Shown here piece by piece: positions 1 through 8,277 of a stretch of DNA of 11,052 nucleotides. Below the pieces are notes generated by a model that was not told the DNA's origin, ran no database searches, and saw only the letters and a program-made list of their open reading frames with translations. Origin of the DNA: Phoronis ovalis (Eukaryota > Phoronida > Phoronidae); the NCBI GenBank assembly GCA_028565635.1, contig JAOXYB010056889.1:1-11052 (forward strand), in the 5' to 3' direction. The translations under genes and the position numbers were made by a program. Positions within the stretch are counted from its first letter, which is position 1; every line of letters begins with the position of its first letter.

Positions 1-59
1 AAACCAAATCCAAAATTTTGAACTGGGCTGCACCCCCCCACCAAAAAATACCCCGGGAA

Positions 60-79
60 CCCCCCCCCCCCCCCCCCCC
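60..79. repeat. 20-base poly-C homopolymer
   Basis: Twenty consecutive C occur here, preceded by shorter C runs (33-39, 51-54) and followed by a G run (83-86), all within an otherwise AT-rich flank. Such tracts can form i-motif or G-quadruplex structures and are prone to length error in assemblies. No coding role is seen. Confidence 0.9.
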
Positions 80-208
80 TGCGGGGTTATGTGGATACTC
101 TGTATGACTGTCTGATAGTTGATCTCGTGTTTTACAGGTGCAGTAATTTATTCGATTGTATGAGCATGTTTTCTTTATTTCTTGAAAAATAAGTTTTTGG
201 GTTATGAC

Positions 209-216
209 GCGGGAAA
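209..216 (+). promoter_or_regulatory. E2F-like motif GCGGGAAA
   Basis: The bases GCGGGAAA (reverse complement TTTCCCGC) match the classic E2F core. The motif lies about 670 bp upstream of the GLE1 ATG and just before a candidate donor at 234/235, so it could belong to a promoter driving a short noncoding first exon. An 8-bp match is weak evidence. Confidence 0.2.
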
Positions 217-565
217 TATTCTTTACTATCCCAGGTACGGTTTCTAGTTTGTAGCTGCATTCAATAGCTGTGACTAGGAAGACCAATTGACTTCAATCTG
301 CTTCCTCACTTAAGTTTTTCCGTTCTATATATGAATGCTAGAAATGGAACTCGCGATTCTCGTGGGTATGGGTGTCATATAGATCAGGAATTGTGCTTCA
401 TGGTTCTCATACAGATTAGGAATCGGAATTAGTATCTAGGTTAAATGCTAGGAACCGCCACTGAGAAGATTTAATGTACAACTACGCAGATGGCACAGAA
501 CGTATGTTGACAGTAAAAATTGCTGAAGATGAGAACGTAGGAAATCTTATCTACCAGACACTGTT

Positions 566-585
566 ACACACCGATAGTGGTGTGT
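566..585. repeat. Short perfect hairpin
   Basis: ACACACC and GGTGTGT form a 7-bp perfect stem around a 6-base loop (gatagt). It is not followed by a T run, and no function is recognised. Confidence 0.5.
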
Positions 586-882
586 GCCTAGACATAATAT
601 CAGTGAGCAAAATCCTATCATTTAATAGTATAGATATGATGGCTTTATCCTGAGGGGGGTTTCTTCTGTTTTAGGAACAGGAGTGTTGGCTTTTTTCAGT
701 TATTTGTGTATTCTGTACTTTGCTCAACAATAACGGTACTGGTAGGAGTCTTGCGGAGTTGCATTGCCAATCAATGGCTTTTGTAGTCCTGAAATATAAG
801 GACCGGCTTTGATGTATATACAGCTCTGCATGTAGAGGTAATGAAAAGTTTGTACATTCAGTAAGACAATTTTTATTTTCAG

Positions 883-978
883 ATGGATGTGACCACAAAA
901 ACTATGGAAGCCCTGAGGCGGACTAGTAAAGGCCAGTTAAAATATGATACAAACTGGCATTGCTCTGACAATATTCAG
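883..978 (+). CDS. GLE1: GLE1 coding exon 1 (residues 1-32)
   Basis: This exon encodes 32 residues, MDVTTKTMEALRR onward, and ends in phase 0 at CAG|GTAAAA. It matches the NUP155-binding N-terminus of vertebrate GLE1 in position and pattern (Leu-x-Ser/Thr-Lys-Gly, then Tyr and Trp). The ATG directly follows a good acceptor (ttttattttcag), so the 5'UTR probably lies in a separate upstream exon. The in-frame TAA at 862-864 supports this start. Confidence 0.88.
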
Positions 979-3900
979 GTAAAAATATTTGATCACATCT
1001 ATCTAGTAGGATATATAAAACTAGAAGAGTTTTCTGTATCCTAGTATCTATGTTGTCTAGAACAGCGATACCTCGGGGAGGTTACTTGTAAACATATAAA
1101 CAGGAGGGTGTCACAGCCACTTCAAACCATGAGACTCTTGCACTACCTATTTTCCTGAAAAATATAACGCTAGCGTATTGTTTAATTGTCTATGAGGAAT
1201 TGCTTGATTTTTATGATTTTGAAAAATTGTAAAATTTAAATAATGGGTTAGCAAAAATATCTAAATAGCTAAATATTCCAAATTTGAGCACGAGTGTCCA
1301 GTTTTGTTTTGTCCTTTTTTATGAGTTGCCATGGTCACAAATATCCCAATCTCGGGCATTTCGTTAAATTTGCAAGTTTGAATAGGCGAGTTTCAGAAAA
1401 CTGGTCTATGTAATATCCCCATATTCTTAAGCTGCCTGTTACATTACTACAATTTAATTTCTATTTTGGAAGAGTACATGTATATACATGTATGTACCCG
1501 ATGACATCTGTGACATGAACTTGTTTGTCATATGTTTCTAATTATCTTAACTGCATCAGATTGTTTATTTCAGAGTATGCTAGAAGAATGTACATCACCC
1601 CCAGGCTTCTACGAAAGAACAATCAACAAAATTAGAACTATTGCTAAAAGAAAATCTAATTCTGTTTTCAATAAATCTAACAATGCTGATAGCAACAGGT
1701 TTGTTATTTATCAGTGCTTCCAGGCATTATTACTTGTTCTTCAAAATAATCCCTTGCAGCAGGTGATGTTATCTCTGTTGCAGCCATTTTCCTGTGATTC
1801 TATCAACATGTCCTCATTGGACTTCTCTAGGTCATACAAGTTCAAAAAGTACTTGAAGTTGAAACTGCTTGAAAACTATTTCAAAACTGCTTGAAAGTTG
1901 TCATAAAGTTCTGGAAAATCTATTCTCATCACTAAAACTGTTTGCTGGAACTAAATGAATAAATACTGCATAACACTTTCTCAGATAGCAGGAAAACACC
2001 AGCTGCAATTCAAAAGAATGATAATAATGTTCTTGAATTCAAACTGATATTGTTGTACAAACCTTGTTTACTACTCTGAACGTGGCTTTTCAGTGGTATC
2101 AGAATAGAACAGTTTGTCTGAGCCATACGTTGTAGCTGTTACTTAATGAAAAATGTGCTGAAAGCTACAAACTTTTTTTTGCAGCTTTACTGACATGTCA
2201 GAGAAACTCGATATTTCTCCTACAAACGTAAACTCAAAGTCTGCTGTCATGAATAACAGTTTTAACTCACTGAAGATCAAGAAAGAAATTGTTCCTGCAG
2301 TGCGACAAGAAATTATCTCCCTGGAAGCAAATATAACTGAATTAGCCATTAAGCAGTATGACGAACAACTAAGAAAAACAGCTGAGGTTTGCTTCTTTTT
2401 TTACACGAGCCAGAAATATGTTGTCTCTGTTTTTGTCTGCTTCATAATTTTGGTATTAGACTAAATAAATTTATACATTGTAACACACTGTAAAAAGTAT
2501 ATAACTTTAAAAGCAATTTTCTAAATATTATTCCTGAATACTAGCATGCTGGCTGAAAGAAGCAGTCCTCTTTATTACTTAGATGTGTAGTAACGAGTAT
2601 TAAATTGAAAGCACTGATTTCCTATAGTGAGCAAATGAAAATTGTAGGGTACCTGTGTGGCACATGTCTCTATATTATTCTATATTATTATGTCGTAATA
2701 ATGATTTCATAGAGATGCTCTATTGTTTTACTTAAACTAGGTATAAAAAGTTGCCATTTGTTAAACCCACAAAAATTTAGCTTTCTGTCTGACATCCCAT
2801 GTCACAAAAATATCAAAGCTGCTCCCAGTGAATCATTGATTGTGATGCCACCTGGTGGCTAAATGTGAAAACCACATAGAATGGACCAGTCACTAATAGT
2901 TCAGAATGTTTGAGTCTTTTTCATTTAATGTCAATTTTGTATTTCTTTTTTAAATCAAGATGAACCTGAAACTAAGAAGGGAAAAAATGGAACAAGAGAC
3001 TAAGATGCTCCAGCAGTGGGCCAGTACTCGATTAATGGAAATAGAACAGCAACAAGAATTAGATGCCATGAGAACCCTGGAGATTATTGAAGCGGAACAA
3101 GAGGCCAATGCTATGGAATTACAACAAAAACAAAACAGAATCAAGGAAAGTCATAGAAAGTGAGTTATTATACAGACGTATATGAAGTGCCTGTTAAAAA
3201 TTGATAAACTGGTATAATTTTAAATAATATGAAAGCTTATTTGCACCAGTCTGAATCAATCCATCTGTTAGTTGAGAAATTACAGAACACATTCTAGTCT
3301 TAATAAATCCATCTGTTAGTGTTCCGTACCATCTCACCTAACGTCTGGGCTTAACCATAGTCAATTTTTGTTATATTCCTTCAATTTAACAAGAGCGAAA
3401 TAATTATGTAATTAGACTTTAGACCCGACTTTGCTCAACCGATATGATGCTCTATGTGATCCAATATCGTCTACCACATCTATTCTATCATGATAACTCA
3501 TTCTGAATAGGTATTGCTAGGGAGCTTGGTTTTGTTTAGCGGACTATAGGTTATAAGATAAACTCTGGCAGGACAGAATGTGTGTGATCGATCCCCTACC
3601 CGCTTAGTCAACTGCTATACCTGTTATTGTAAGCTGCAATTTGATTGGTGTCGAGACTTTTGTGACACTTTATGTAGAACTAAAGGGATTATTGTTCTTC
3701 TGCTTTTCGAGATAATAAACAAACATCGACTATGGTTAAGCCCAGATGTTAGTTGTGAAGTATGGATAGATTTATTCAGGCTGACCTTCACATACCCCTT
3801 GCATGTCCTTTTCACAGATTCACAGGCTCATGAACTTTTTCTAAGTTTTGATAGCTACCATAATTTTTGTTTTTGATTCAGACATGCTATAATGGTGAAT

Positions 3901-6900
3901 GAAAAAATGCAACAAGCCGAACAACAGAAACGCCAATTAGAGGCTGAAGCAAAACGCAAAGAAGAGGATATGAAGTGCCACCTGGAAACTATACAAAGAA
4001 ATATTGAAGATATGAAACAATTTCGAAATCAAATTACAGATCGGTATGCTAAATGTACAAGCAAAGAGCATTTAGCAGCAAACATTCCGAAATTCTATGA
4101 ATCTGTTAATCAAATTGTAGCCAAGGTAGAAACATTATTTTCTCATGCTGATGCTATTGAAGATACAGAAAACTTATCAAAATCAATTTCTGATTTATGC
4201 TTGAGAGGCAAGAATATTGTGGATTTTGTTAACAATGCAATTGGTAAGTTTCCAAAGCTTGCTTGTTAGTGAAATAGGAAAATTAATTCTTCTATTTTGA
4301 AATGAGCTTCTGCTGTAATGTATTGAAATGACACCATGTTACCATTTGAGTTATAGCAGAACCCTGATTGTAGATCTGGTAATTCTAGTCAAAATTTTAA
4401 AGACAGATACAACTGTAAGATTGACAGTTAATTTATTAGTGTTTAGACAGTCAGGTGAGTTGATTAAATACATTTCATCAAGTCTAGGCCCACCGTACCA
4501 TTATTGCTTTCCTCTCATCTCTGCTGTGCACCATGAACAAGTACACAGTTGGGGCCACTGAATTGTATGCACAGCCATGGTTAATTGTTCATGGTGTACT
4601 GTCTAACAGCAGTGCTATGTAGAAGGAATTTAGGTGCAAAGAAAGTAGTCTTAATGTTGGTAGGATCACTATTTTACAAACTTGCACATGTCCACAGTGT
4701 GCATTGGACTACTCACAATAACTATGACTACTTTCTTAAATTATCACCAGATGGCAATCGATTTGCCTCCCGTCTCTATTCATGCAGTTGCACCATTCTC
4801 TTCGTATGCCATTAGTGTAAATCTGATGATCTCCAGATATTAATATATCTGTTTAGTTCAACTTGTTGATGTACGACATGTTAACGTTAACCTTCGTAAT
4901 ATTTCTGTTGTAGCTGAAGCAGATAAGAAAGCGGAAAATGAAAAGAAACGGAAGGCTGCAGAAGAGGAAGCTACTAAACAATCGCAGGCTACCGCTGCTG
5001 CAAAACAAAGTCAACTGTTAGCTGCTGCTACTTCTGCTGCAGCTATAGCGGGTAGAGTTACTTTTATCAAATACAACTTATAAAACAAACCTATACGTTG
5101 CTCTAGAGTAGCACACACTTGTTACATTTAAAACCTACATTTTCCTACTTTCTAACTTTGTAAGTAAGATGATTCGTATATAAACATTTGTTACTATGGT
5201 AAGCGTAGACCTTATTTGTTTCATGCTTAAAATATGTAAATTACTGAATATGTCATCATATAGATGCTTTATTTTATGAGTATATTAGTCAAGCTGTGTT
5301 TCACGTTTTTGTGTTAATATAGCTGAAGGAGAAATTCTATGTGTTGCCCTAGATGCATTTGAAGAATATGAACGGTTATTAAAATTACTTCAGAAGGTGA
5401 CAGATCAAGTTACTCAGGCATTTACTGCTGATGAACAGGTAATGTTTCTCTCATTATGGGCTTGTAGTCACTCACCTAATTGGACAGGTTAGGTCATGTG
5501 ACATACAACAATTTAAGCAGAAACTTAAATCTTTAATAATTAAAAGATCAAACTTAAAAAATGTAGGTCAAACATACCTCAAACTACAAGGTAGAAATTT
5601 TACATATAGAACTTATAAAGCAAATCATCTCAAATTTAAAAAAAAACTTTCTCTGGTCAAAGGTCTCAACTTTCACGGTATAAACAACAAGAATAGGTCA
5701 ACAAACAACATGTGCCCTTTTTATTTGACTATCTACTCTGTATATAATGACTCATTCACTTTTCACTTTAGCTCAAAAAGTCCAAAATGTCACTACAGAA
5801 AGCTGTCAACACGCCAGTGAATGCCATAGGAAGCCAGAGTGGTGCCCATCTCCGTGATAAACTGGAAAGAATACATGGTCTGCTAACTGGTCAACAGGTT
5901 GAAGTATCGGGAAAACATGTTTCTGCACGACATCCTGCAGCTGTCATGTTCTGCAAGGAACTGCTGGCTAGGAAGCTTGTTGTGAGTTTTACTGTTCATT
6001 AAAAGTTTATTTATGAAAATTTGTGTTTAGTGTAAGAAATGTATAAAACAAAGTGTTTGCTTACAAACTTTACCCAGGGGGGCAGGCAATATAAAAGTGG
6101 ATGCTCATGCTCCTTGAGTTATCATTGACCTCCAAAATGACCCCGTCGCAGTGACCTGTTGAAAGAAGTAACACCCTTAAAGAGTCACTAAATTTGAAAA
6201 CCTCCCAGTTGTATTAACCCACATTGGCCACATGCAGCAACAGTTTTAGGGACAACCCAAAGAAAGTGTCATACCTCTAAAAAATCCCCCCTTTTCATGA
6301 TTTGGGCAAAAAACATACCCAAAGAGCGTAACGTGTATTGTACTCCCGTGGCTCTTTCGCATGAAAATTTGTAGGAGCATGTGGCATGCCTTTCATATTG
6401 ATTGTCCCCCTCCCCCCAGAATAGAGAAGGTTCTAATAGCTATACAGTATTTTCAAAATTCTGTACAGTTATTCTCAACACTTTAATGTTAATGTAATGA
6501 ATTTAATTTTCTAACAATATTCATCTGTTTTGTGATTTTTAGTCTCAAAGCGAAATACAAATTAGTTTCAATCCAGCAGATGCCTTTGTGTTTGCTGCAA
6601 TTGCTGTGGGAGTGTGGTGTGAACTTTCAGACTTCGGTGATCTTTTACTAGCAAACTTTTATACAAGATGCCCCTATTTGGTCCCATATTACAGACCTAA
6701 AGAAGAAGGGCAGTCATCTGAGGATTTCTTCAAGTAAATGCAGTTTATCTTTTTTTTAACCAATTTAATATTGTTTATCAGGCATTTGCAATGTATCAGA
6801 AATACAAGTAACCATTCAAAACATGAAATTATTGCAATTTAATAACTTGGTTACAATTTAGACGAGTCTAATTGAAGTTGAGCCATTGAATTTTGGGTTT

Positions 6901-7497
6901 TTGTACTACCGTGTCTGGAAAGCAATGAATCAGGATATCTCTGTTTGTTGGATTTAAGGGGGATCTAGAATCTTGTAATATTTAAAAGTAAAACAAGCAC
7001 AAGACATTTATCTAGGCCTATCAAATATTTTTTGCTTGTTTGCTTCCAGGAGTTTGGGCTATCTCTACATAGATGGACAATGTGAGAAACAGGACAAGTT
7101 TCTGAAGCGAATGAGTGGCTTCATGCGTCTTTACGCCGCAGTATTAATCTCTGTTCCACCTAGAGGGCCACAACATCCACACCCTCATGGATTAGAGCAT
7201 GGATGGACATGGCTAACACGGCTATTAAATATAGACCCTCGGCCAGATATTTCGGCCACTATTTTATATGACTTTTTACAAGTTACTGGATGTGAGTTAC
7301 TGCATACATACGGAAAACAATTTCAGAAAGTGTTACATGTTATATGTACGGACTACATACCAAAGATATGGAAAGTTACACCAAAAGGGTCGGGTGGACC
7401 TGTTAGAAGACTAGAACTATTTTTACAAGATTGTTTGAAAAAGGGACATATTCCTAAGCCAGAAGGAAAGTTGCCTAATAACTTTTGGTTTTCATGA
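883..7497 (+). CDS. GLE1: GLE1 mRNA export factor (nucleoporin GLE1), ten coding exons
   Basis: GLE1 acts at the cytoplasmic side of the nuclear pore. With inositol hexakisphosphate it stimulates the DEAD-box ATPase DBP5/DDX19 to strip export factors from mRNA; it also has roles in translation. The coding joins are 883-978, 1574-1698, 2185-2386, 2960-3159, 3882-4243, 4914-5051, 5323-5438, 5772-5981, 6543-6733 and 7050-7497. They total 2088 nt, giving 695 residues, with every junction GT-AG and in frame. The N-terminus (EALRRTSKGQLKYDTNW) resembles the start of vertebrate GLE1, which binds NUP155. Residues about 142-260 are charged, Gln/Glu-rich coiled coil. Residues about 330-374 form an Ala/Lys/Glu-rich linker. 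From about 376 to the end is the GLE1 domain, with the landmark FLKRMSGFMRLYAA and a C-terminal NNFWFS ending like the vertebrate protein. Length and order are normal and no break is seen. Exon boundaries come from splice signals and frame. Confidence 0.95.
1475..1492. repeat. 18-bp perfect palindrome in intron 1
   Basis: TACATGTATATACATGTA reads the same on both strands. It lies in GLE1 intron 1 (979-1573), about 80 bp before exon 2. Words of this kind are common in mollusc DNA, which is one weak clue to the organism. The rest of the intron shows nothing recognisable. Confidence 0.8.
1574..1698 (+). CDS. GLE1: GLE1 coding exon 2 (residues 33-73)
   Basis: The acceptor is tttatttcag and the donor is AACAG|GTTTGT. 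The exon begins in phase 0 and ends with two bases of a Ser codon that exon 3 completes. It encodes a basic, Ser/Asn-rich segment containing SPPGFYERTI and IAKRKSNS. The region between the N-terminal motif and the coiled coil is poorly conserved in the family. The frame stays open into the intron up to 1894. Confidence 0.82.
1846..1901 (+). repeat. Degenerate short tandem repeat in intron 2
   Basis: Three related units built on aaactgcttgaaa occur at about 1846, 1862 and 1884; the last two are identical over 13 bases and start 22 bp apart. They lie in GLE1 intron 2 (1699-2184), which otherwise holds nothing recognisable. Confidence 0.5.
2185..2386 (+). CDS. GLE1: GLE1 coding exon 3 (residues 74-141)
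   Basis: The acceptor has a strong T run (actttttttt gcag) and the donor is GAG|GTTTGC. One base completes the Ser codon of exon 2, then 67 codons follow in phase 0. The segment goes from a polar Ser/Asn stretch (SEKLDISPTNVNSKS) into a helix-prone run (VRQEIISLEANITELAIKQY) that begins the coiled-coil region. Confidence 0.85.
2847..2859 (-). promoter_or_regulatory. Palindromic CTCF-like motif in intron 3
   Basis: GCCACCTGGTGGC is a 13-bp odd-centred palindrome. Its minus strand reads CCACCAGGTGGC, a perfect fit to the CTCF core CCASYAGRKGGC. It lies in GLE1 intron 3 (2387-2959), where nothing else is recognised. It is a sequence match only; binding is unproven. Confidence 0.35.
2960..3159 (+). 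CDS. GLE1: GLE1 coding exon 4 (residues 142-207), coiled coil
   Basis: The acceptor is tttttaaatcaag and the donor AGAAA|GTGAGT. The exon enters in phase 0 and leaves with two bases of a Lys codon. It encodes an almost uninterrupted Glu/Gln/Lys/Met helix (MEQETKMLQQW, MEIEQQQELDAM, EAEQEANAMELQQ), typical of the central coiled coil through which GLE1 self-associates. Confidence 0.9.
3241..3793. repeat. Foldback / MITE-like element in intron 4
   Basis: Intron 4 (3160-3881) contains a long imperfect inverted repeat. The core arms are 19 bp and identical (3344-3362 and 3728-3746, tctgggcttaaccatagtc and its reverse complement). Weaker pairing extends outward: ctgaatcaatccatc at about 3251 and aataaatccatc at 3303 both resemble the reverse complement of about 3767-3784. 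About 365 bp lie between the core arms. The left side also holds a direct repeat, atccatctgttagt, at about 3258 and 3307. The structure fits a non-autonomous DNA transposon or foldback element. No target-site duplication could be fixed and no transposase is present. Confidence 0.5.
3537..3596 (+). repeat. Possible tRNA-like (SINE) pol III promoter boxes
   Basis: TAGCGGACTATAGG (3537-3550) resembles a pol III A box, and GATCGATCC (3587-3595) fits the B-box pattern GWTCRANNC; the spacing is like that of a tRNA gene. No intact cloverleaf is seen, so a decayed tRNA-derived SINE inside the foldback element is the best guess. The boxes are short and could be coincidence. Confidence 0.28.
3882..4243 (+). 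CDS. GLE1: GLE1 coding exon 5 (residues 208-328)
   Basis: This is the second-longest coding exon (after exon 10), with acceptor tttttgattcag and donor ATTG|GTAAGT. The first base completes a Lys codon and the last base starts an Ala codon. It finishes the coiled coil (NEKMQQAEQQKRQLEAEAKR, KEEDMK) and then encodes a mixed helical segment (FRNQITDRYAKCTSKEHL, IPKFYESVNQIVAKVETLF, NIVDFVNNAI), which lies ahead of the folded GLE1 domain. Confidence 0.92.
4526..4737. repeat. Foldback structure in intron 5
   Basis: Two inverted repeats sit next to each other in intron 5 (4244-4913): 4526-4540 with 4585-4599 (14 of 15 bases paired, gtgcaccatgaacaa type) and 4639-4650 with 4726-4737 (aagaaagtagtc, 12 of 12). 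Together they suggest the remnant of a palindromic mobile element. No termini or target duplications could be defined. Confidence 0.4.
4744..4757 (+). promoter_or_regulatory. CTCF-like motif in intron 5
   Basis: TCACCAGATGGCAA matches the CTCF core CCASYAGRKGGC with one mismatch, at the first base. It lies just outside the foldback structure of intron 5. It is one of five such matches in the window, and binding is unproven. Confidence 0.2.
4914..5051 (+). CDS. GLE1: GLE1 coding exon 6 (residues 329-374), Ala-rich linker
   Basis: The acceptor is tctgttgtag and the donor GCGG|GTAGAG. This 138-nt exon enters and leaves in phase 1, so skipping it keeps the frame. It encodes a charged start (AEADKKAENEKKRKAAEEE) followed by an Ala/Gln-rich tail (QATAAAKQSQLLAAATSAAA). 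This is low-complexity linker between the coiled coil and the GLE1 domain. Exons 6 and 7 both begin ctgaag, giving Ala-Glu at each join. Confidence 0.85.
5323..5438 (+). CDS. GLE1: GLE1 coding exon 7 (residues 375-413)
   Basis: The acceptor is gtgttaatatag and the donor GAACAG|GTAATG. The exon completes an Ala codon and then reads 38 codons to phase 0. It encodes EGEILCVALDAFEEYERLLK and a following helix, the expected start of the helical-repeat GLE1 domain. Confidence 0.88.
5772..5981 (+). CDS. GLE1: GLE1 coding exon 8 (residues 414-483)
   Basis: The acceptor is ttcactttag and the donor CTTGTT|GTGAGT; both ends are phase 0 over 70 codons. It encodes the basic segment LKKSKMSLQKAVNTPVNAI, then LRDKLERIHGLLTG and HPAAVMFCKELLARKLV. 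The latter matches the HP-x-A-x-x-F-C-x-x-x-LA-K pattern of the GLE1 domain. The region corresponds roughly to the part of the human protein containing the nucleocytoplasmic shuttling sequence. Confidence 0.9.
6073..6419. repeat. Foldback / MITE-like element in intron 8
   Basis: Intron 8 (5982-6542) contains an imperfect inverted repeat with arms of about 42-48 bp. The left arm (6073-6114) runs from a G6 run through caatataaaag to catgctcct. The right arm (6372-6419), read in reverse complement, runs from a G6 run through caatatgaaag to catgctcct. A few short gaps separate the matches. The roughly 350-bp span and the terminal G/C runs in an AT-rich intron fit a non-autonomous foldback element. 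No clear target duplication is seen. Confidence 0.5.
6543..6733 (+). CDS. GLE1: GLE1 coding exon 9 (residues 484-546)
   Basis: The acceptor is gtgatttttag and the donor TTCAA|GTAAAT. The exon enters in phase 0 and leaves with two bases of a Lys codon. It encodes ADAFVFAAIAVGVWCELSDF and then LLANFYTRCPYLVPYYRP. The latter matches the conserved GLE1-domain stretch in which a helix is followed by a Cys-Pro-Tyr-x-Val-Pro-Tyr motif. Confidence 0.93.
7050..7497 (+). CDS. GLE1: GLE1 coding exon 10 (residues 547-695 and stop)
   Basis: The acceptor is gcttgtttgcttccag; the first base completes the Lys codon and the frame runs to TGA at 7495-7497. This is the most conserved part of the protein: KQDKFLKRMSGFMRLYAAVL, HPHPHGLEHGWTWLTRLLNI, SATILYDFLQVTGCELL and a C-terminus ending NNFWFS. 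It covers the C-terminal lobe that contacts DBP5/DDX19 through inositol hexakisphosphate and the tail that in vertebrates binds the nucleoporin NUPL2/CG1. Confidence 0.95.
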
Positions 7498-7901
7498 GAG
7501 TTTGAAATCACAGTTGGATATATAATCAGTTGAGAAGTGACCTGACTCCTCCACACTTTTTAACAATGAATATAATTAACAAAGACATTTTAGTTGATGG
7601 AAAACAGTTTTAAAAGGGTCATAAAATATTTAATAATGTTTCTAGCTACTCAATTTTACAAATTACATTTTACACATATCAGTGAAATCTCTTTCAATCT
7701 CAATTATCATTGCATATTAATTAACTTTGAGTAGAAATACAGTTTTCAAAATGTATGAATCAAAATATATAAATTTAATACAATTTAAAAATTTATGACA
7801 TTCTGTATAATTATTATACCACACTAGAAAAATATTGATTTGTACCCAGCCAACAACACATTATGACGGTGGTGACCTCCGTAGGCCCTTTGACAGGCAT
7901 T
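7498..7901. other. Convergent 3'-3' intergenic region
   Basis: The 404 AT-rich bases separate the GLE1 stop from the YDJC stop. They must hold both 3'UTRs and both polyadenylation sites. No canonical AATAAA is seen for either gene. ATTAAA on the minus strand (7774-7779, about 120 bp past the YDJC stop) and variant signals such as CATAAA (about 7619) and TATAAA (about 7769) on the plus strand are candidates. The transcripts may therefore overlap at their 3' ends. No RNA gene or extra coding sequence is apparent. Confidence 0.6.
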
Positions 7902-8277
7902 CTATAAAAATAGTTCCTTAAAGGAACATAATTTTATACAATTTTCAGTATAAAATTTTTGCATTTTTTCACTCGTTAAAATATCCATTTCATGCTTCCT
8001 ATTCTGAGAAAGGGAAAAATCATCTGGACCACATCCACAACCAGCATTTTCCATAGGTCCTTTAAATCCTGGATGAACCATCAGTTCACATGATACAATC
8101 TGATCTTGATTTTCACCGAGATCTGAATATGATGCACCTGTTCTTGGTATGTTAACATTTCGATTATTTGAATTATTTTTGTTTTTCGATTGCTTCATTG
8201 ATTGTAAAGCACCTTGAAGCCTTTCAATGGTCATGTCGGCACCCATCGTTGCCATGCCAATAAAATGATCTGTAAAC
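7902..8277 (-). CDS. YDJC: YDJC coding exon 5 (residues 196-320 and stop)
   Basis: The acceptor is tattgccttttag; the first base completes Lys196 and the frame runs to a stop at 7904-7902. It encodes FTDHFIGMATMGADMTIERL, an Asn/Lys-rich low-complexity loop (226-236), then ELMVHPGFKG (H264), the Cys-Gly repeat CGCG and RKHEMDIL near the C-terminus. The low-complexity loop sits in a surface region that varies in the family. Confidence 0.94.

Larger units (their letters stand above)
86..882 (+). other. GLE1 5' flank / probable 5'UTR region
   Basis: About 800 bases precede the GLE1 start codon and show no convincing coding exon on either strand. The region holds a GCGGGAAA motif (209-216), a candidate splice donor CAG|GTACGG (exon end at 234) that could end a noncoding first exon, imperfect direct repeats (375-393 and 408-426), and a small hairpin at 566-585. 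The in-frame stop TAA at 862-864 rules out extending the GLE1 reading frame upstream without splicing. The promoter and transcription start cannot be fixed from sequence alone. Confidence 0.5.

Noticed and set aside
671-898. 75-codon minus-strand ORF overlapping the GLE1 start
   Set aside because: It runs antisense across exon 1 and the 5' flank, with no recognisable motif.
1532-1894. 120-codon plus-strand ORF covering GLE1 exon 2
   Set aside because: Its start lies in intron 1 and its tail is intron 2 read-through. Only 1574-1698 continues the conserved GLE1 frame with proper splice sites. Intron retention is possible but unsupported.
2195-2464. 89-codon ORF extending past exon 3 into intron 3
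   Set aside because: The portion after 2386 follows a GT donor and is hydrophobic, intron-like sequence unrelated to GLE1; the frame simply stays open by chance.
2950-3144. Minus-strand ORF antisense to GLE1 exon 4, Cys/Ser-rich
   Set aside because: This is the usual shadow of a Gln/Glu/Lys-rich coiled-coil exon read on the other strand.
3580-3876. 98-codon plus-strand ORF in intron 4
   Set aside because: It lies wholly inside a GLE1 intron, overlaps the foldback repeat and has no recognisable domain.
4328-4815. Two ORFs of 76-77 codons in intron 5
   Set aside because: Both fall inside the intron and overlap inverted repeats. Their composition is not protein-like, and no splice partner or domain is seen.
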